From Ricordea florida (lineage: Eukaryota; Cnidaria; Anthozoa; Corallimorpharia; Ricordeidae): a DNA stretch of 64,000 nt. Location: contig OX453286.1 in assembly GCA_949710005.1 (NCBI GenBank), positions 3,663,701 through 3,727,700 of the forward strand. Direction: 5' to 3'. Each line of letters opens with the position of its first letter. The first letter of the stretch is position 1. Shown piece by piece: positions 47,641-59,111 of the stretch. The notes beneath the pieces were generated by a model, which worked only from the letters and a program-made list of their open reading frames with translations, did not search any database and had not been told where the DNA came from. Position numbers and translations under genes: made by a program.

Positions 47641-47763
47641 ATAAGAATGGTAACGCTACATTTATTTTTTCACCGCTGAAAAAGACAGAACCACAAAGTT
47701 TATTAAAACAGACAATACAAAAGTACAGTATGTTTTGTTCAGGAATTTCAATTAACTCCTTAC

Positions 47764-47852
47764 TTGTCAACAGTATTCTGTAAGAAAGCCAAGAGCTCAT
47801 AAAGATGGACTTTGCGACAAAGCGCCTTTGCAGCTTCAACCACCCGCACAGT
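47764..47852 (-). CDS. VIRMA: VIRMA exon 14
   Basis: 89 nt, phase 0 to 2, reads TVRVVEAAKALCRKVHLYEL then LAFLQNTVD; human has TVRVVTAGSAILQKCHFYEV. Acceptor CTTTAG, donor GTAAGG. Confidence 0.94.
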
Positions 47853-48299
47853 CTAAAGAGAAAGTAAAAGTGGGCCATAACTCATAATGAAGTAATTGAC
47901 ATTGAGAAAGTACCGTATTAGGACAAACGATAAATGAGTTAAATAATGGAGCACGCAAACCATGAAGGTCATAACGTCACCACACAACACAGTTAGATGA
48001 TGAAAAAATTAAATGAAAGGAGACAACGCAATGAAAAAACTCTAGGTCACCACCCCCCCCCCCCCCCCAAGCTCCTCTCCAAAACAAACTTAATAATAAA
48101 TAAAATAGATAAATAAATCACTAGATTAGTAGACAGGACATTGGGATAATCAAACAAATTTATAAAGTACTTTGTACTGCCGTACGGTAAAAGAGGGAGG
48201 TGCTGACGTTTCGAAAGTTAGCCCTTCGTCAGAGCGAATGATATAAAAATACGCTTGGCGTGCAGTTAATTCCGATATTGAATCATCACAGAGCAATAC

Positions 48300-48380
48300 C
48301 TGATCCTGAAGGAGGAATTCAACAAGAAGCTGATAACTCTTGGATTCCAGATCGGAATCGCCGTCTTCACCATTATCTCC
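48300..48380 (-). CDS. VIRMA: VIRMA exon 13
   Basis: 81 nt, 27 codons; acidic start GDNGEDGDSD then KSYQLLVEFLLQDQ, matching human SGYQKLLELILLDQ. Acceptor GTCAAG, donor GTATTG. Confidence 0.88.
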
Positions 48381-48564
48381 CTTGACAGAAAACGACAGAA
48401 AAAATAGCTTTCACTTTACACAACACACCAATAAACAGAAATTAAATGCATGTTCTAACTAGAAAAGCTGCAACTGAAACACTTTTTCGTTTCAAATTAG
48501 TTCAAATCCAGTGAAGTATTTTGACAACTGAGGCAGCAAAGACGTTCGTAAATCACTACCGTAC

Positions 48565-48632
48565 CTTTTCCACCGAATCCCAGCCAAGGAAGTGTTCCAT
48601 TCCTACATATGCGTCTGTTGTGTCATCAATAG
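48565..48632 (-). CDS. VIRMA: VIRMA exon 12
   Basis: 68 nt, phase 1 to 0, reads (A)IDDTTDAYVGMEHFLGWDS then VEK, matching human ALDSVISMTEGMEAFLRG. Acceptor ACACAG, donor GTACGG. Confidence 0.88.
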
Positions 48633-48859
48633 CTGTGTTCAAGAAACAATCAACAACATTGATAAGCTTTACTGACCAAGTGTGAGGTTAATATTCCTGC
48701 ATGTTGACCAATATTCCGCCACCTTGATCAAACAAGCTTGGTCAATGAAGAGTTTATTTTTTCTCAGGCCATCGCGGGAAATCCCGAGCGGAGTGAGGTT
48801 TACCAAATTATTACGAACTAACAAACTATCATATATATTTATTACAACCATCTTGAAAT

Positions 48860-49150
48860 CACAGGTGATCCCTGCAATTTGATTGGTCCATAGCAGTGTG
48901 ATTTATTCACGAATCGCACTATCTTAGGCTCTAAATAGCATCTTTTTTTCAGCGAATGAGAATAAACACAAAAATAAAACAACCAATCAAATTTACAATA
49001 AAATGTTAGCACTTGACAAACAAAAATTCTGTATTAGGACTATTAAATTGTGCGATTTCAAAACTGGATGTAATGAAGTGGTAATTGAACATCATATCGT
49101 GCAATTTTGGTCTGAAATCACACTTGTGACTTTGAAATCACGCGTATGAG
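48860..49150 (+). repeat. Dispersed ~300-bp repeat, copy 1
   Basis: CCTGCAATTTGATTGGTCCA ... GTGCGATTTCAAAACTGGAT; an inverted copy lies at 53380-53710. Confidence 0.8.
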
Positions 49151-49481
49151 TTCAGGCCAAATTGCACTCCACTCAAGTCAATTTAACATTACTTCTCATG
49201 TCTGTAATGAGAACAGGGAGGAATGTTGCCTACTTCGTAAATAGAATCAACCCTTTGATTAGCAAATGACCGGAATCAATGAGATTGACATGTCAAACAC
49301 ATTTTGGTTTACTAAATTTAGCGCCTGTGGCCGCATCAACGGGGTGAAATTATAAAGGATTCTAATGTTTGGGATTTTAAATGTGGCCGTTGGCAGTGTT
49401 AAAGGGTGACCGCGTTAAAATGTATGGCCGCTTTGCTGGGCCGAAAAAAAAAGTGGCCGCAATAACGAGGTGACCGCAAGG

Positions 49482-49585
49482 GGTAGGTACGTGGTGTAAG
49501 CATCGTGTGTGGCTGTGGAGAGCAATGTATGCCATATATTCACTAACGGGGAACCACTATATGATGCTTACACCACGTACCTACC
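49482..49585. mobile_element. hAT-like MITE, 104 bp, second copy
   Basis: Same element as 7333-7436, inverted interior. Flanked by CCGCAAGG and CCGTAAGG, an 8-bp target duplication with one mismatch. Confidence 0.85.
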
Positions 49586-49664
49586 CCGTAAGGCAGGGTT
49601 TCACTGTAGTTCAATAGTGTATAGCGGTTCAAAATTTTTTTTTTTCAAATGTTCATGGACGCAC

Positions 49665-49746
49665 CTTGCAGAGCCAGCAGTTTCATTGATGAGGACATGT
49701 GTTCCGTTGTTAGGAGCTTGCAGAGAGCTTCTTGAACACCAGCTGA
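49665..49746 (-). CDS. VIRMA: VIRMA exon 11
   Basis: 82 nt, phase 0 to 1, contains TTEHMSSSMKLLALQ, matching human FADHVSSSLKLNAFK. Acceptor TTTTAG, donor GTGCGT. Confidence 0.92.
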
Positions 49747-50086
49747 CTAAAACAATGCACAGAGAGATTTCATGCGGTAGAAAATAAATACTTACAGTAT
49801 TTTCAACATTTATTTGAGTAAATCACTTACTTCAGCCAACGCTGGAGAGGGAAAAGATTAACCAAGCTTGGAAAAAATGTAATTTACTGTAAGTGACAAA
49901 ACACCCGAGTATATGCATGTAGTGTGATCTTCACAACTTAATACCAACACTTGTTTGAGTGAATAAATGCAATCAAGTGACGTTGGAAAAAAAAAATAAC
50001 TTTCGATTTACTGTAAGTGAGATAAGACCCGAGTATGCCATCTTCGCTATTTATTTTCAACAATTGTTTGAGTGAATCATTATTAT

Positions 50087-50385
50087 TAGTATCACCCAAC
50101 TAGTGGACTAAGACAAATGCCGCAATCTTATTGGCTACGCTACTATTAGTAATAGTCCTCGAGTAGCTAAATTTGTGACGCTTTCCTTCATTTTTTCCCA
50201 AAAAAATATTCTTTCAACTGGCATTGGCTAACTTTGTTATTGTCTTTTCTGTCGTACTAGTTTGGTGATACTAAAACAATTAGACCCTTCGCCCTCAAGA
50301 GCCACGGGTCAATAGCTATGAGGCGCAGCCTCATGGGCTACTGACCCGTGGCCCTTGCGGGCTACGGGTCCAATTGTTAATTAGC
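50087..50385. repeat. Dispersed ~280-bp repeat, second copy
   Basis: Second copy of the 6600-6865 repeat, with the same inner palindrome. Confidence 0.82.
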
Positions 50386-50602
50386 TCGCTGATCTTGGAA
50401 GACACATTACCAGGACCTAATATACTGTACGTGAAAGACGACTTCAGGATCATATTAATCTACTATCAAATATTTGGGTAAACCTTTTCTATTGGCCGAT
50501 CGTGAGAAATCTGTAAATATAAGTACCAAGGAATAAGGACTTTAGTAAATTAACTTCCAATCTACAAATCTAGCCGTGATATCAAAGAAAGCCCAAACTT
50601 AC

Positions 50603-50686
50603 AATAACTGCCTTGGTGACATCTGACCCACAGGAACACAAACCAGCAACAAGCTTTAGTCCTGCTTTTATCAAACGAATGTTCAC
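50603..50686 (-). CDS. VIRMA: VIRMA exon 10
   Basis: 84 nt, 28 codons, reads VNIRLIKAGLKLVAGLCSCG then SDVTKAVI; close to human LNVRQLKAGTKLVSSLAECG. Acceptor TTTAG, donor GTAAG. Confidence 0.93.
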
Positions 50687-51984
50687 CTAAAGAAACGCCA
50701 TGATCTCAAGTAAGATCTACAATACTGTTCACATCGGAATAACCACTTAACAACTATTTGATTGTTACTGTGATATAACACTTTACGTCCTAACAGTGAT
50801 CAGCATACAGTTTCTCCCTGGGACATCAATAGATAGCACTGAGAACAAATAATGAGAATATTGAAGCATGATCAGCGCAAGTGAACTGTGCTGTCATTCT
50901 TGGGACCAGTAGGAGGAATTTGGGTCTGGGGCTTAAAAGGTTCATTCAGTGATGTGTGCGATACATACGCAAACCTGGCAACCCCCGGAGTGCAAAAACC
51001 CGGTGACCAGGAGCGTTAGCAAGTATGTTTCTCTTCTTCAAAACCCAAAGAAAGGAAGACTAATGACTCTTTTCAACGCGCACCGAAATTCATGCTGGCC
51101 ATCTTCGCTTCGACTGATGACAGCGTGAGAAAACGGCGCCAACTTTCTACCACCTGTTGTGCAATTTGATTGGTTGATTTCTGACCAATTACGATAGTCG
51201 TTAAATATATATCAATTTGATTGATTTGTTGTACGTTTTAAGATCGAGAACAGCTCAAATAAGAGCACTAAATCCACTTCTTTCATTTTCATTTTTGGCA
51301 TCTCGAAAATAACGAAATTAATAACAATATTTTGAAAAAGGCCACTGTAGGTATTTCCCCTGGAGATTTGGTGCTCTAACCGGGAGACCGGGCGATCTGA
51401 TAAAAAACTTGGAGACTGCCGGGAAAACCAAGAGGAAGTTGAGATCAATAAAAACACAAAAAAGATCGAGGGCCAATTTGATGCCATCTTGACCGAACAA
51501 GGTTGGTCAATAAAAGATTATTATATGGCCAATTTCCTTTGTTTTGTTTCGCGGGACAACGCGGGAAATCCCGTGCAGGCAGGATAGACCAATCTTGGCC
51601 GCTAGGGTAGCCAATCAGACCTCACAATTTCCCTCATCTTCATCGGAATTAGCCGTATAATAAAAACAGGTAGGTGATGACCAGTAAGGCTCGTCTCACA
51701 AACCAAAATGATACACATGTATTGCTTTGCAACAATTTATATTATGAGGGAAAGATAAATCTTGATGACATCTGGAAATGAGGTAGGGGGGTGAAGGTTG
51801 AAACAAAAATAACCACTTACTGCACATCACCAGGTGTGTACTGTTTAGAAAAGTGGTTCTCTTTTTTGGAGATCACTTTCGTTATTCTAATAACCTAAAT
51901 GGTTGATGAACAGTGAATACTGCTATAAGAAATTGGATACTGGTTCCCACTGGGACTTAAAGGGTTAACAATTAAATCACTCAC
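50687..51984. other. Intron 9, no gene
   Basis: No exon seen. A segment around 51470-51600 (GACCGAACAAG.TTGGTCAAT, CGCGGGAAATCCCG, ATAGACC) is similar to 58725-58960 and to 48685-48790, so it is another dispersed repeat. Short ORFs here look spurious. Confidence 0.55.
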
Positions 51985-52058
51985 TGCTACTGGCAGCTTC
52001 TGAGCCATTTCAATGTCTACTGCATACAAAATCCACTCCGTCAGCTTCTTCATGACTC
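51985..52058 (-). CDS. VIRMA: VIRMA exon 9
   Basis: 74 nt, phase 1 to 0, reads (R)VMKKLTEWILYAVDIEMAQ then KLPVA. Matches human LGQLVDWTMQALNLQVALRQPIA. Acceptor ATTACAG, donor GTGAGT. Confidence 0.85.
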
Positions 52059-52224
52059 CTGTAATAAAATACATAGACAGCGTCAGAATCATAATAATGA
52101 TTCACTCACACAATTGTTGAAATTAAATAGTGAAGATTGTAACATAGTATACTCGGGTCTTATCTCACTTACAGTAAAAGACTTGAAACACGTAAGTGCT
52201 TGTGAATCGATTGTGAATGTCAAA

Positions 52225-52520
52225 CTAAAGCTTTTTCCACATTCAGTTATCAAGCACCATATTTGGAAAGCAAGAGAAACCTAATTAACCAATCAAACTG
52301 GCTTCAATAGTGTGACGTACTTATCGGGGAATATCCGCCTCTGCACAAAACATGACGGACACGTCATCACAACTGCATAATTTATTGTTTACAACATGCC
52401 ACACAAGCGTGACTGTGGAAACTCGCTAAAAGACTGACGGAATCAGTTTCCAGATATCGTCCTTAGGAAATATTGAATCTGAACAAAAACAATTATGAAT
52501 GTGCGTTACACGTTTAAAGT
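52225..52520. repeat. Dispersed repeat, second copy of the 14580 type
   Basis: Second copy of the 14580-14810 repeat. Similarity is interrupted, so both are old copies. Confidence 0.55.
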
Positions 52521-52789
52521 TACAAGTTTCAAGTTACAGCATACAACTGTAGTACTATACATCACAGAGCAATACAAAAGGTTTAGCATGTTTCCCTGAC
52601 ATAACTTCCGACTACAATTAACCCATTCAATAATGCACAACAAAATTTAATGCTGTAAATGGTTTGAACCCAGGTGTCTTGTTAGTTGATGGTCCAGTTT
52701 GATCATCCAAATGAAGGTCGTTCTGAAGAAAACTGTTGTTGAGATCAACTGACCATTAACCATTAAATCAGATTGTTAGGAAGCAGGCA

Positions 52790-52867
52790 GTGGCGAGAGC
52801 GCTCATCTTCCACCAGTGTGGCCCGGGTTCGATTCTTGGCCCCGGCGTCATATGTGGCCTAAGTTTA

Positions 52868-52901
<34 letters not shown>

Positions 52902-53150
52902 CGAGTACTCAGATTTTCGCTGTCCACAAAAACCAACATTTGATTTGATTTGATTTAATATGATTGATTTGTGCTTTACAGTGTCCACAAGTAGTACGTT
53001 AGTGCTAAATACAGTTGACACTCAAATAAACAAATTGTCATCATCATCATCATCACATTATCATCACCATCATTATCACCATCATTATCATCATCATCAT
53101 CATCACCATCATCATCATCACCATCAATATCATAATCACCACCACCATCA
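52790..53150 (+). repeat. tRNA-derived SINE with (ATC)n tail, copy 2
   Basis: Head has GGCAGTGGCGAGAGCGC and the B-box-like GGGTTCGATTCTTGGCCCC. The body is shared with 43250-43560; the tail is a long ATC/CAT repeat (53036-53150). Confidence 0.8.
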
Positions 53151-53209
53151 TCACCAATACACACAGCATACACGGTACTGTATGTTTAACTAACCTTCTC
53201 TGTGCTCAC

Positions 53210-53225
53210 TTTTCATTAACATGCC
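53210..53225 (-). CDS. VIRMA: VIRMA exon 8, a 16-nt microexon
   Basis: Only 16 nt (GMLMK plus one base) between AACAG and GTGAGC. It is needed to keep phase between exons 7 and 9, and fits the human QDSLGQLVDW spacing. Confidence 0.6.
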
Positions 53226-53379
53226 CTGTTACAAACAAAGAGAAACATTAATTTTGTCAGCCCAATTTTCTATTCAAAAATTAGATTATGAGCTCAAGAT
53301 TTCTATGGGGTGATAGGCAATTTGGCCTTTGGCCTCATCTTCAAAGAAATCAAGAGTGAATAATCTAATTGTTTTAGTA

Positions 53380-53710
53380 AAAATCATACTAAACCAATCA
53401 TGTGTCAAATCGAGTTCCATTTGAAATCACAAGTATGATTTACACCAAACCTGCACAACACAAAGCTCAGTTACCACTTTATTACATCCAGTTTTGACAT
53501 CACAAAATTTAATAGTCCTAATACAAGATTTTTGTTAGTCAAGTGCCAATAGTTTATTTTAAATTTGATTGCTTGTTTTATTCTTGTGTTTATTCTCATC
53601 GGCTGAAAAAAAAAAGATGCGATTTAGAGCTTAAGATAGTGTGATTTGTGAATAAATCGCACTGCTATGGACCAATCAAATTGCAGGGATAACCTGTAAT
53701 TTCAAAATGG
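53380..53710 (-). repeat. Dispersed ~300-bp repeat, copy 2 (inverted)
   Basis: Reverse complement of 48860-49150. Confidence 0.8.
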
Positions 53711-53877
53711 ATGTAATAAGGGGAGATAAAACCAGCATAGTATACAGCCAGCAGCTAGTGCTACCATTTTGATAAAATAATGTGAGGTCAAACTTACATT
53801 GTAAGTATGCAGCATGACATGTATCAAGGCAAAAACAATCACTCAATACTAATTGTAATGATAAGAGTATCACATAC

Positions 53878-53926
53878 CAGCCCTGGGACTAGAAGCTGTG
53901 GTACTTCTTCAAGCAATTCCACCCAC
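53878..53926 (-). CDS. VIRMA: VIRMA exon 7
   Basis: 49 nt, phase 2 to 0, reads (K)WVELLEEVPQLLVPGL. Clear counterpart of human WVTALEEIPSLIIKGL. Acceptor TTGAACAG, donor GTATGT. Confidence 0.88.
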
Positions 53927-54424
53927 CTGTTCAAAAAAGATTCATGAATTCTTAAGATTTAGTTTGTGCCGAGGGTGCATACACTGTGCATCAAGTTAGA
54001 CTGTTCAGATGCCAGCAGGAAGTTTACAGGATCCAAAAGAAATGTAAAATAATTTCTTTAATCTGGTCTGAAATCAGACAAAGTCTTTTGATGCAGGGTT
54101 GTCAAAGAGATTTTCTGTAATATGAAAACGTAAGAAAATAAAAAGGAAAGAGAACTGTGTTAGTGCTTTGTTTGTATGTTTCACTTCTTTTTGGAAAAGC
54201 AACAAACCGCGGCCAACACAAACATGAATTTTGCTGGCGATGTCACTGCTGTCAGCCCTTTTGACACCTCAGTGGTATATAGCTGGACTGAAGTTGTACT
54301 TTTTTGGAATTAGAAATGCATCCAATTTCAGATGATCAAAAAAATTGTACTCCATTTGATTCATAACAACACTGTAGATGTATTGTTGATCAAGGTGCAC
54401 CAGTCGATGTACCCACTCACTCAC

Positions 54425-54480
54425 TTAAGATTTCTTTCTGATGTACAGCAAAGCTCTATATGTTCAAACAACTTCTGTCC
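54425..54480 (-). CDS. VIRMA: VIRMA exon 6
   Basis: 56 nt, phase 0 to 2, reads GQKLFEHIELCCTSERNL(K). It corresponds to the human LTELLDLYREDRGAK region; acceptor TTTTCAG, donor GTGAGT. Confidence 0.78.
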
Positions 54481-54893
54481 CTGAAAATCAAAACAGAAAA
54501 AAACAAAGGTCTTAGATTTACCTCATTTAGCATTAAGAACAACACCACAGGACTTGTAAGTCCCTCACTATTTTCTGAACTGCCTTCCAGTAAATCTGTA
54601 TTCTGTGATAAGAGTCTTGCATCCTATGTATTAACCCTTTAAGCCCCAGTAGTGACCAGCATCCAATTTCTCATTGCAATGTTCACTGTTCATTGACAAT
54701 TCAGGTTATGAGAATAACGAAAATGATCAACAAAAAGTTGTATTGATATTCAAGCAAAAAATTCTCTTCACTAGTATCATAACAAATATAATTATAAGAA
54801 CAATTACAAGAAAATGAATATTGATATTGAGGCTTGAAGAGTTAAGTCAGTAATTATCACAGTATGGTAATATACACGTACAATAGTCCTTAC

Positions 54894-54922
54894 CAAGTTT
54901 GTGGATGAATCATCAGTTGAAC
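54894..54922 (-). CDS. VIRMA: VIRMA exon 5 (small)
   Basis: 29 nt, phase 1 to 0, reads (S)STDDSSTNL. Ser/Asp-rich linker; borders TATAG and GTAAGG. Supported mainly by phase. Confidence 0.6.
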
Positions 54923-55296
54923 CTATAAAACAACAAGAAAAATTTAAGGAAACAGTGTCTTCTTACCAAGGTTTCTTTGAACAACAGCAGTTACAAGTAC
55001 ATATAATAATTACTATTGAGGGGGAATGGAAAGGAAGTCCAAGCACTGCAAACCTGTGCAGACAAACCACAACACTGTACTTTCAAATAAAATTTACAGT
55101 AAAACTGTACCAAACATAATGCATAACTGCATCACCACAAACCCTTGCATCCCCCTAATACTAGGGGCTTTCAATGAGTTTTTTCATAAATGGCTGCAGC
55201 AAGTGGAATGGGTGCCTGTGACCACAAAAGAGGCTAGTCGTTGTCATCATTGTGAAATTTTTACAGCTGGCACAAAGAGGCCTTTTAACCCTTTCA

Positions 55297-55311
55297 CTCC
55301 CAAGAGTGACT

Positions 55312-55356
<45 letters not shown>

Positions 55357-55429
55357 ATGGAGACCCCTCGGGAGTGAAAGGGTTAAAGACTATCTCCCTT
55401 AACCCTTTCACTCCCAAGAGTGACTTTAC

Positions 55430-55470
<41 letters not shown>

Positions 55471-55657
55471 ATGGAGACCCCTCGGGAGTGAAAGGGTTAA
55501 AAACTATCTCCCTTAACCCTTTCACTCCCAAGAGTGACTTTACAGATTTTACTGTGTCTAACGCCAGATGATTTTACTCGTCAAATGGAGACCCCTCGGG
55601 AGTGAAAGGGTTAAAAACTATCTCCCTTAACCCTCTCACTCCCAAGAGTGACTTTAC

Positions 55658-55698
<41 letters not shown>

Positions 55699-55767
55699 AT
55701 GGAGACCCCTCGGGAGTGAAAGGGTTAAAGACTATCTCCCTTAACCCTTTCACTCCCAAGAGTGACT

Positions 55768-55812
<45 letters not shown>

Positions 55813-55885
55813 ATGGAGACCCCTCGGGAGTGAAAGGGTTAAAAACTATCTCCCTTAACCCTTTCACTCCCAAGAGTGACTTTAC

Positions 55886-55926
<41 letters not shown>

Positions 55927-55966
55927 ATGGAGACCCCTCGGGAGTGAAAGGGTTAAAGACTATCTA
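55297..55966. repeat. 114-bp tandem array, six units
   Basis: AACCCTTTCACTCCCAAG recurs at 55297, 55401, 55515, 55629, 55743 and 55857. Each unit starts CCCTTTCACTCCC and ends GGGAGTGAAAGGG, so it looks like a MITE amplified in tandem. Units are almost identical, suggesting recent spread. 114 is a multiple of three, so an open frame results. Confidence 0.95.
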
Positions 55967-56334
55967 ACCATGGCAGATTGTCTGTAACTGACTATTATTG
56001 AAACCTCTTATAATTATGTCACTTTTACAGTGAGAATATGAATTTGCTGACGGATATTAATTTTGCATCTAACCAATTAAATCAAAATGGGCTACACAGA
56101 TCAGAAGTCAGAGCTATTTGAGACTACTGATTTGTAAAAAATTAATTGACTGAAAAGCTGAAAAACTTACATGAGCCTGTAGGGCAAGTGCAATTTGTTA
56201 CAAGTGCATATTTAATATACAACATTGCACTTGACATCATTTTGATTACGAGTTTATAAAAGACGTGTAAAAACTTAACTTTGTGCGATGTTTGGGATTA
56301 ACTGTCACACTCTCACCCAATCAAATTTTTGCAT

Positions 56335-56474
56335 GTATATGTTGTGGTTCAATTTTATCCTTGGTTTAAATTTAAATTTCCTTTGTTTCAAACTCATTAT
56401 CATACATTACCACACCAAAAAACAAAGGAAATTAAAATTTAAGCCAAGGATAAAATTGAACCACAACATATACA
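56335..56474. repeat. 140-bp inverted repeat
   Basis: Arms TGTATATGTTGTGGTTCAAT and ATTGAACCACAACATATACA, with further pairing of TTTTATCCTTGG / CCAAGGATAAAA and TTTCCTTTGTTT / AAACAAAGGAAA. Confidence 0.88.
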
Positions 56475-56512
56475 ATTACCTAAATGTTAAATGTACACCA
56501 TAAACTGCTTAC

Positions 56513-56576
56513 TTGAATCCTCAATGTACTTTGCCAAAGCATCTTCATTCCCAAGAAGATCAGGTGTTCTAAAAGC
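56513..56576 (-). CDS. VIRMA: VIRMA exon 4
   Basis: 64 nt, phase 0 to 1, reads AFRTPDLLGNEDALAKYIEDS. Weakly conserved region after the FEIEISRM-type segment; supported by splice sites (ATCAG, GTAAG) and phase. Confidence 0.65.
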
Positions 56577-58369
56577 CTGATGGACAAGGTTTGTTCAAAT
56601 TCAATGCAAGAACAAATAATAATACAATACTGTTTTCTCTTACAATGTTTGCATTATACAAGGTAGCAAGCAGCACTATACAATTTTGTGTAATGTTTTC
56701 ACATAGCTGGTGTCTTTTCAAAGGAAAAGCAAAATGCTCAAATCTACAGTCAAGAAAAAGCATCAAGCCATTAGAAATATTTGGTGTTTGATGTTTAAAA
56801 GTCAGATGTCTTACAGTCAGATGTCTTACTGTAAGTATAGGCATCTTTTGAACTGTGATGAAAAATAATGAAAACACAATTCCAACATGGATTTCTGTAT
56901 GTTCTTGATTGTATAAGTGTCGTAGTTCACATCTAATGTGTTTTTTAAGAGTAATGCTAATGATCAGTTGATAATAAATTGTAATTAACGATGGTTTTTC
57001 ATTTTGTTGCATGCTGTTACTAAAGTAAAATCCAACCATTCACCTAAACAGTGAGTCCTATTTGCACAAACGATTTTGCTGTATCATTTGCTTGTGATCA
57101 ACATCCAGGAAGATACAAAGCATTGTACACCAGTTGGTGAATACTACACGTGCTCTGCATGTATTCTAATGAGTAATTTTTCTTTCCAGTAAATACATAA
57201 AAATAATTGCACGTAAATTTACTTCATGTAAAAATTGCATGTAAAATTTTACATGCATGTTTCTCGCGAGTAAATCATGTGTAAAACCGCCATATTGCAT
57301 GCACCCTGTGCACATGTAGGTGCTGCAATAGACGCGCTCTGTACTTTAACTTTTAATGTTATTGTCCAATACCTTTTTTATCAATGGACACATGTGATTG
57401 ATGTCCATCCTCAAACTTAAGATACTTAGTGGAAAATCAAAATCATTTTCTTAGCTATATAAAGAATTGGTCAGAGCATTCAGGTCAAACAGAGAAATTT
57501 TCTAAACAACCAGATGCTCTCGGGAGCGTTCACTCGGGCTACACTTTACAATACCGCTTCGAACAAACGTGAATGTCAGTTTACACTTAAGGTTTATTAG
57601 GAGCTCCTGTATTCTATGTGGCTGATTCCACGACCGCAAAAAACCTACCAGACTGTATATCGCACCTCAATTCTTGTCGACGTCATGTTTCTGAGTGATT
57701 TTATCAGAAAGATTTCTAAGGTTTTACAGAAATTTCAGTGATAATTGGGTTTGTTTACTAATCAGATTAATGTTTACCAATCAGCTTCTTTGGTTCCCAC
57801 GGTAGAAAAACAATTGTGAAACCTGATGCCATTCATCGTGATTCCAAGTTATCGACGCCGAAGAAGCGATATGTGGGGAAAAACAACAATATTACTCCTC
57901 AATCGAATATACTATTCTTCCGATTTCGCCTCTTCCCGCTAATGTCTTTCCACACGACCATTCAGGTAGAAAAACTTGAGTTTGAATAAGACGAGGCTTG
58001 TGCTCAAACTGATGAATACGGAACTTAGCATAACGAGACCTGCATTCCTCTAATAAACGGGACTCTTTATTGGGATGAACAAATACAGATAATTGAACAG
58101 TTTTTTCCAATACATCACAGTCATTTTGTAGAGTCTATCAAAGTCTTTGCCGACACAATTTTGAAATGTAGTACAACCAGAACCATGTACAGGGCAGCGA
58201 TCAACAAGCTAGCTACTGATAGCTGAACAAAATGATAGACTGCAAAAGAAACTGTTCAAAAATGTGAACAAAAGAATAAATAAAAAACTTATCCCCACTG
58301 TAATAAGGTTTAAAACTGTTGACTAGATTCAATTTAGTAATAGTATCTTTTGAGAATTTTTTTACTTAC
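56577..58369. other. Intron 3, no gene
   Basis: About 1.8 kb. AT-rich, with a small tandem block of CAGTCAGATGTCTTAC (56801-56832). No exon or named repeat seen. Confidence 0.55.
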
Positions 58370-58468
58370 AGTCAGAGGTGAAAGATCACACTGATAAGGG
58401 TTAAAACTGACAGATACTGACATCCAGGCATCTTCACTGTACAGATCTAAATCAGTAAACTGAACATC
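58370..58468 (-). CDS. VIRMA: VIRMA exon 3
   Basis: 99 nt, 33 codons, reads DVQFTDLDLYSEDAW... and ...FNPYQCDLSPLT. It matches the human segment with FDVEYTAEDLASV and YDPYDRELVPLL. Clear TTTTTTGCAG acceptor and GTAAG donor. Confidence 0.88.
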
Positions 58469-59054
58469 CTGCAAAAAAGGTGAACCAATAAATAACAATA
58501 ATCATAATCCCTATGAGTCATTAGAACAGTAGCTAAATGGTTCATGTCATCATCAATTTGATTCTTTTGTCATTTAAAACTTTAAAACTCTAGAAAATTA
58601 GATGAGAATTAAAATTCAACAGATTCACTGGATTCTCAAAACCACTAGGGAGAATTGCTAATCAGATCTTGGGGATGAAATGGTTTAAACAGTTCTAATA
58701 ACAATAAATATTATACATTATTGACCAAGCATGGGGTCAAGATGGCTGCATATTGACCATGTTCTTTTTGGCATTTTTATTGCCCAAGATATAGATCAGG
58801 TCAATAAGAACACAAAAAAGAATGAGGCTAATATCCACCTATCGTGACCGAACAAGCTTGGTCATTAAAAGAATGATTATGTGGTAATTTATTTTTTTGT
58901 AGAACAATGCAAAATATCCCAAGAGAGCAGGATAGGCCTGCATGGCCTGTTCAGGTAGCCAATCAGACCGCACCATTTGCCTCATCTTGCCTGCACAAAA
59001 AGCCAACCATATAACAACTTCAGTACTGGTTTCACTTCAATGTCATATACTTAC

Positions 59055-59084
59055 AGTATCATCCAGGGTGGTATCATCCATATC
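59055..59084 (-). CDS. VIRMA: VIRMA exon 2 (acidic linker)
   Basis: 30 nt, phase 0 to 0, reads DMDDTTLDDT between GTAG and GTAAG. Acidic, and in phase with both neighbours. It lies just left of the 39-bp satellite. Confidence 0.7.
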
Positions 59085-59111
59085 CTACAAAAAAATTAAA
59101 AACTCAAATTA

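Noticed and set aside
55026-55967. Plus-strand ORFs with NPFTPKSDFTDFTLSNARRF repeats
   Set aside because: Open frame created by the 114-bp tandem array, whose units have MITE-like ends.
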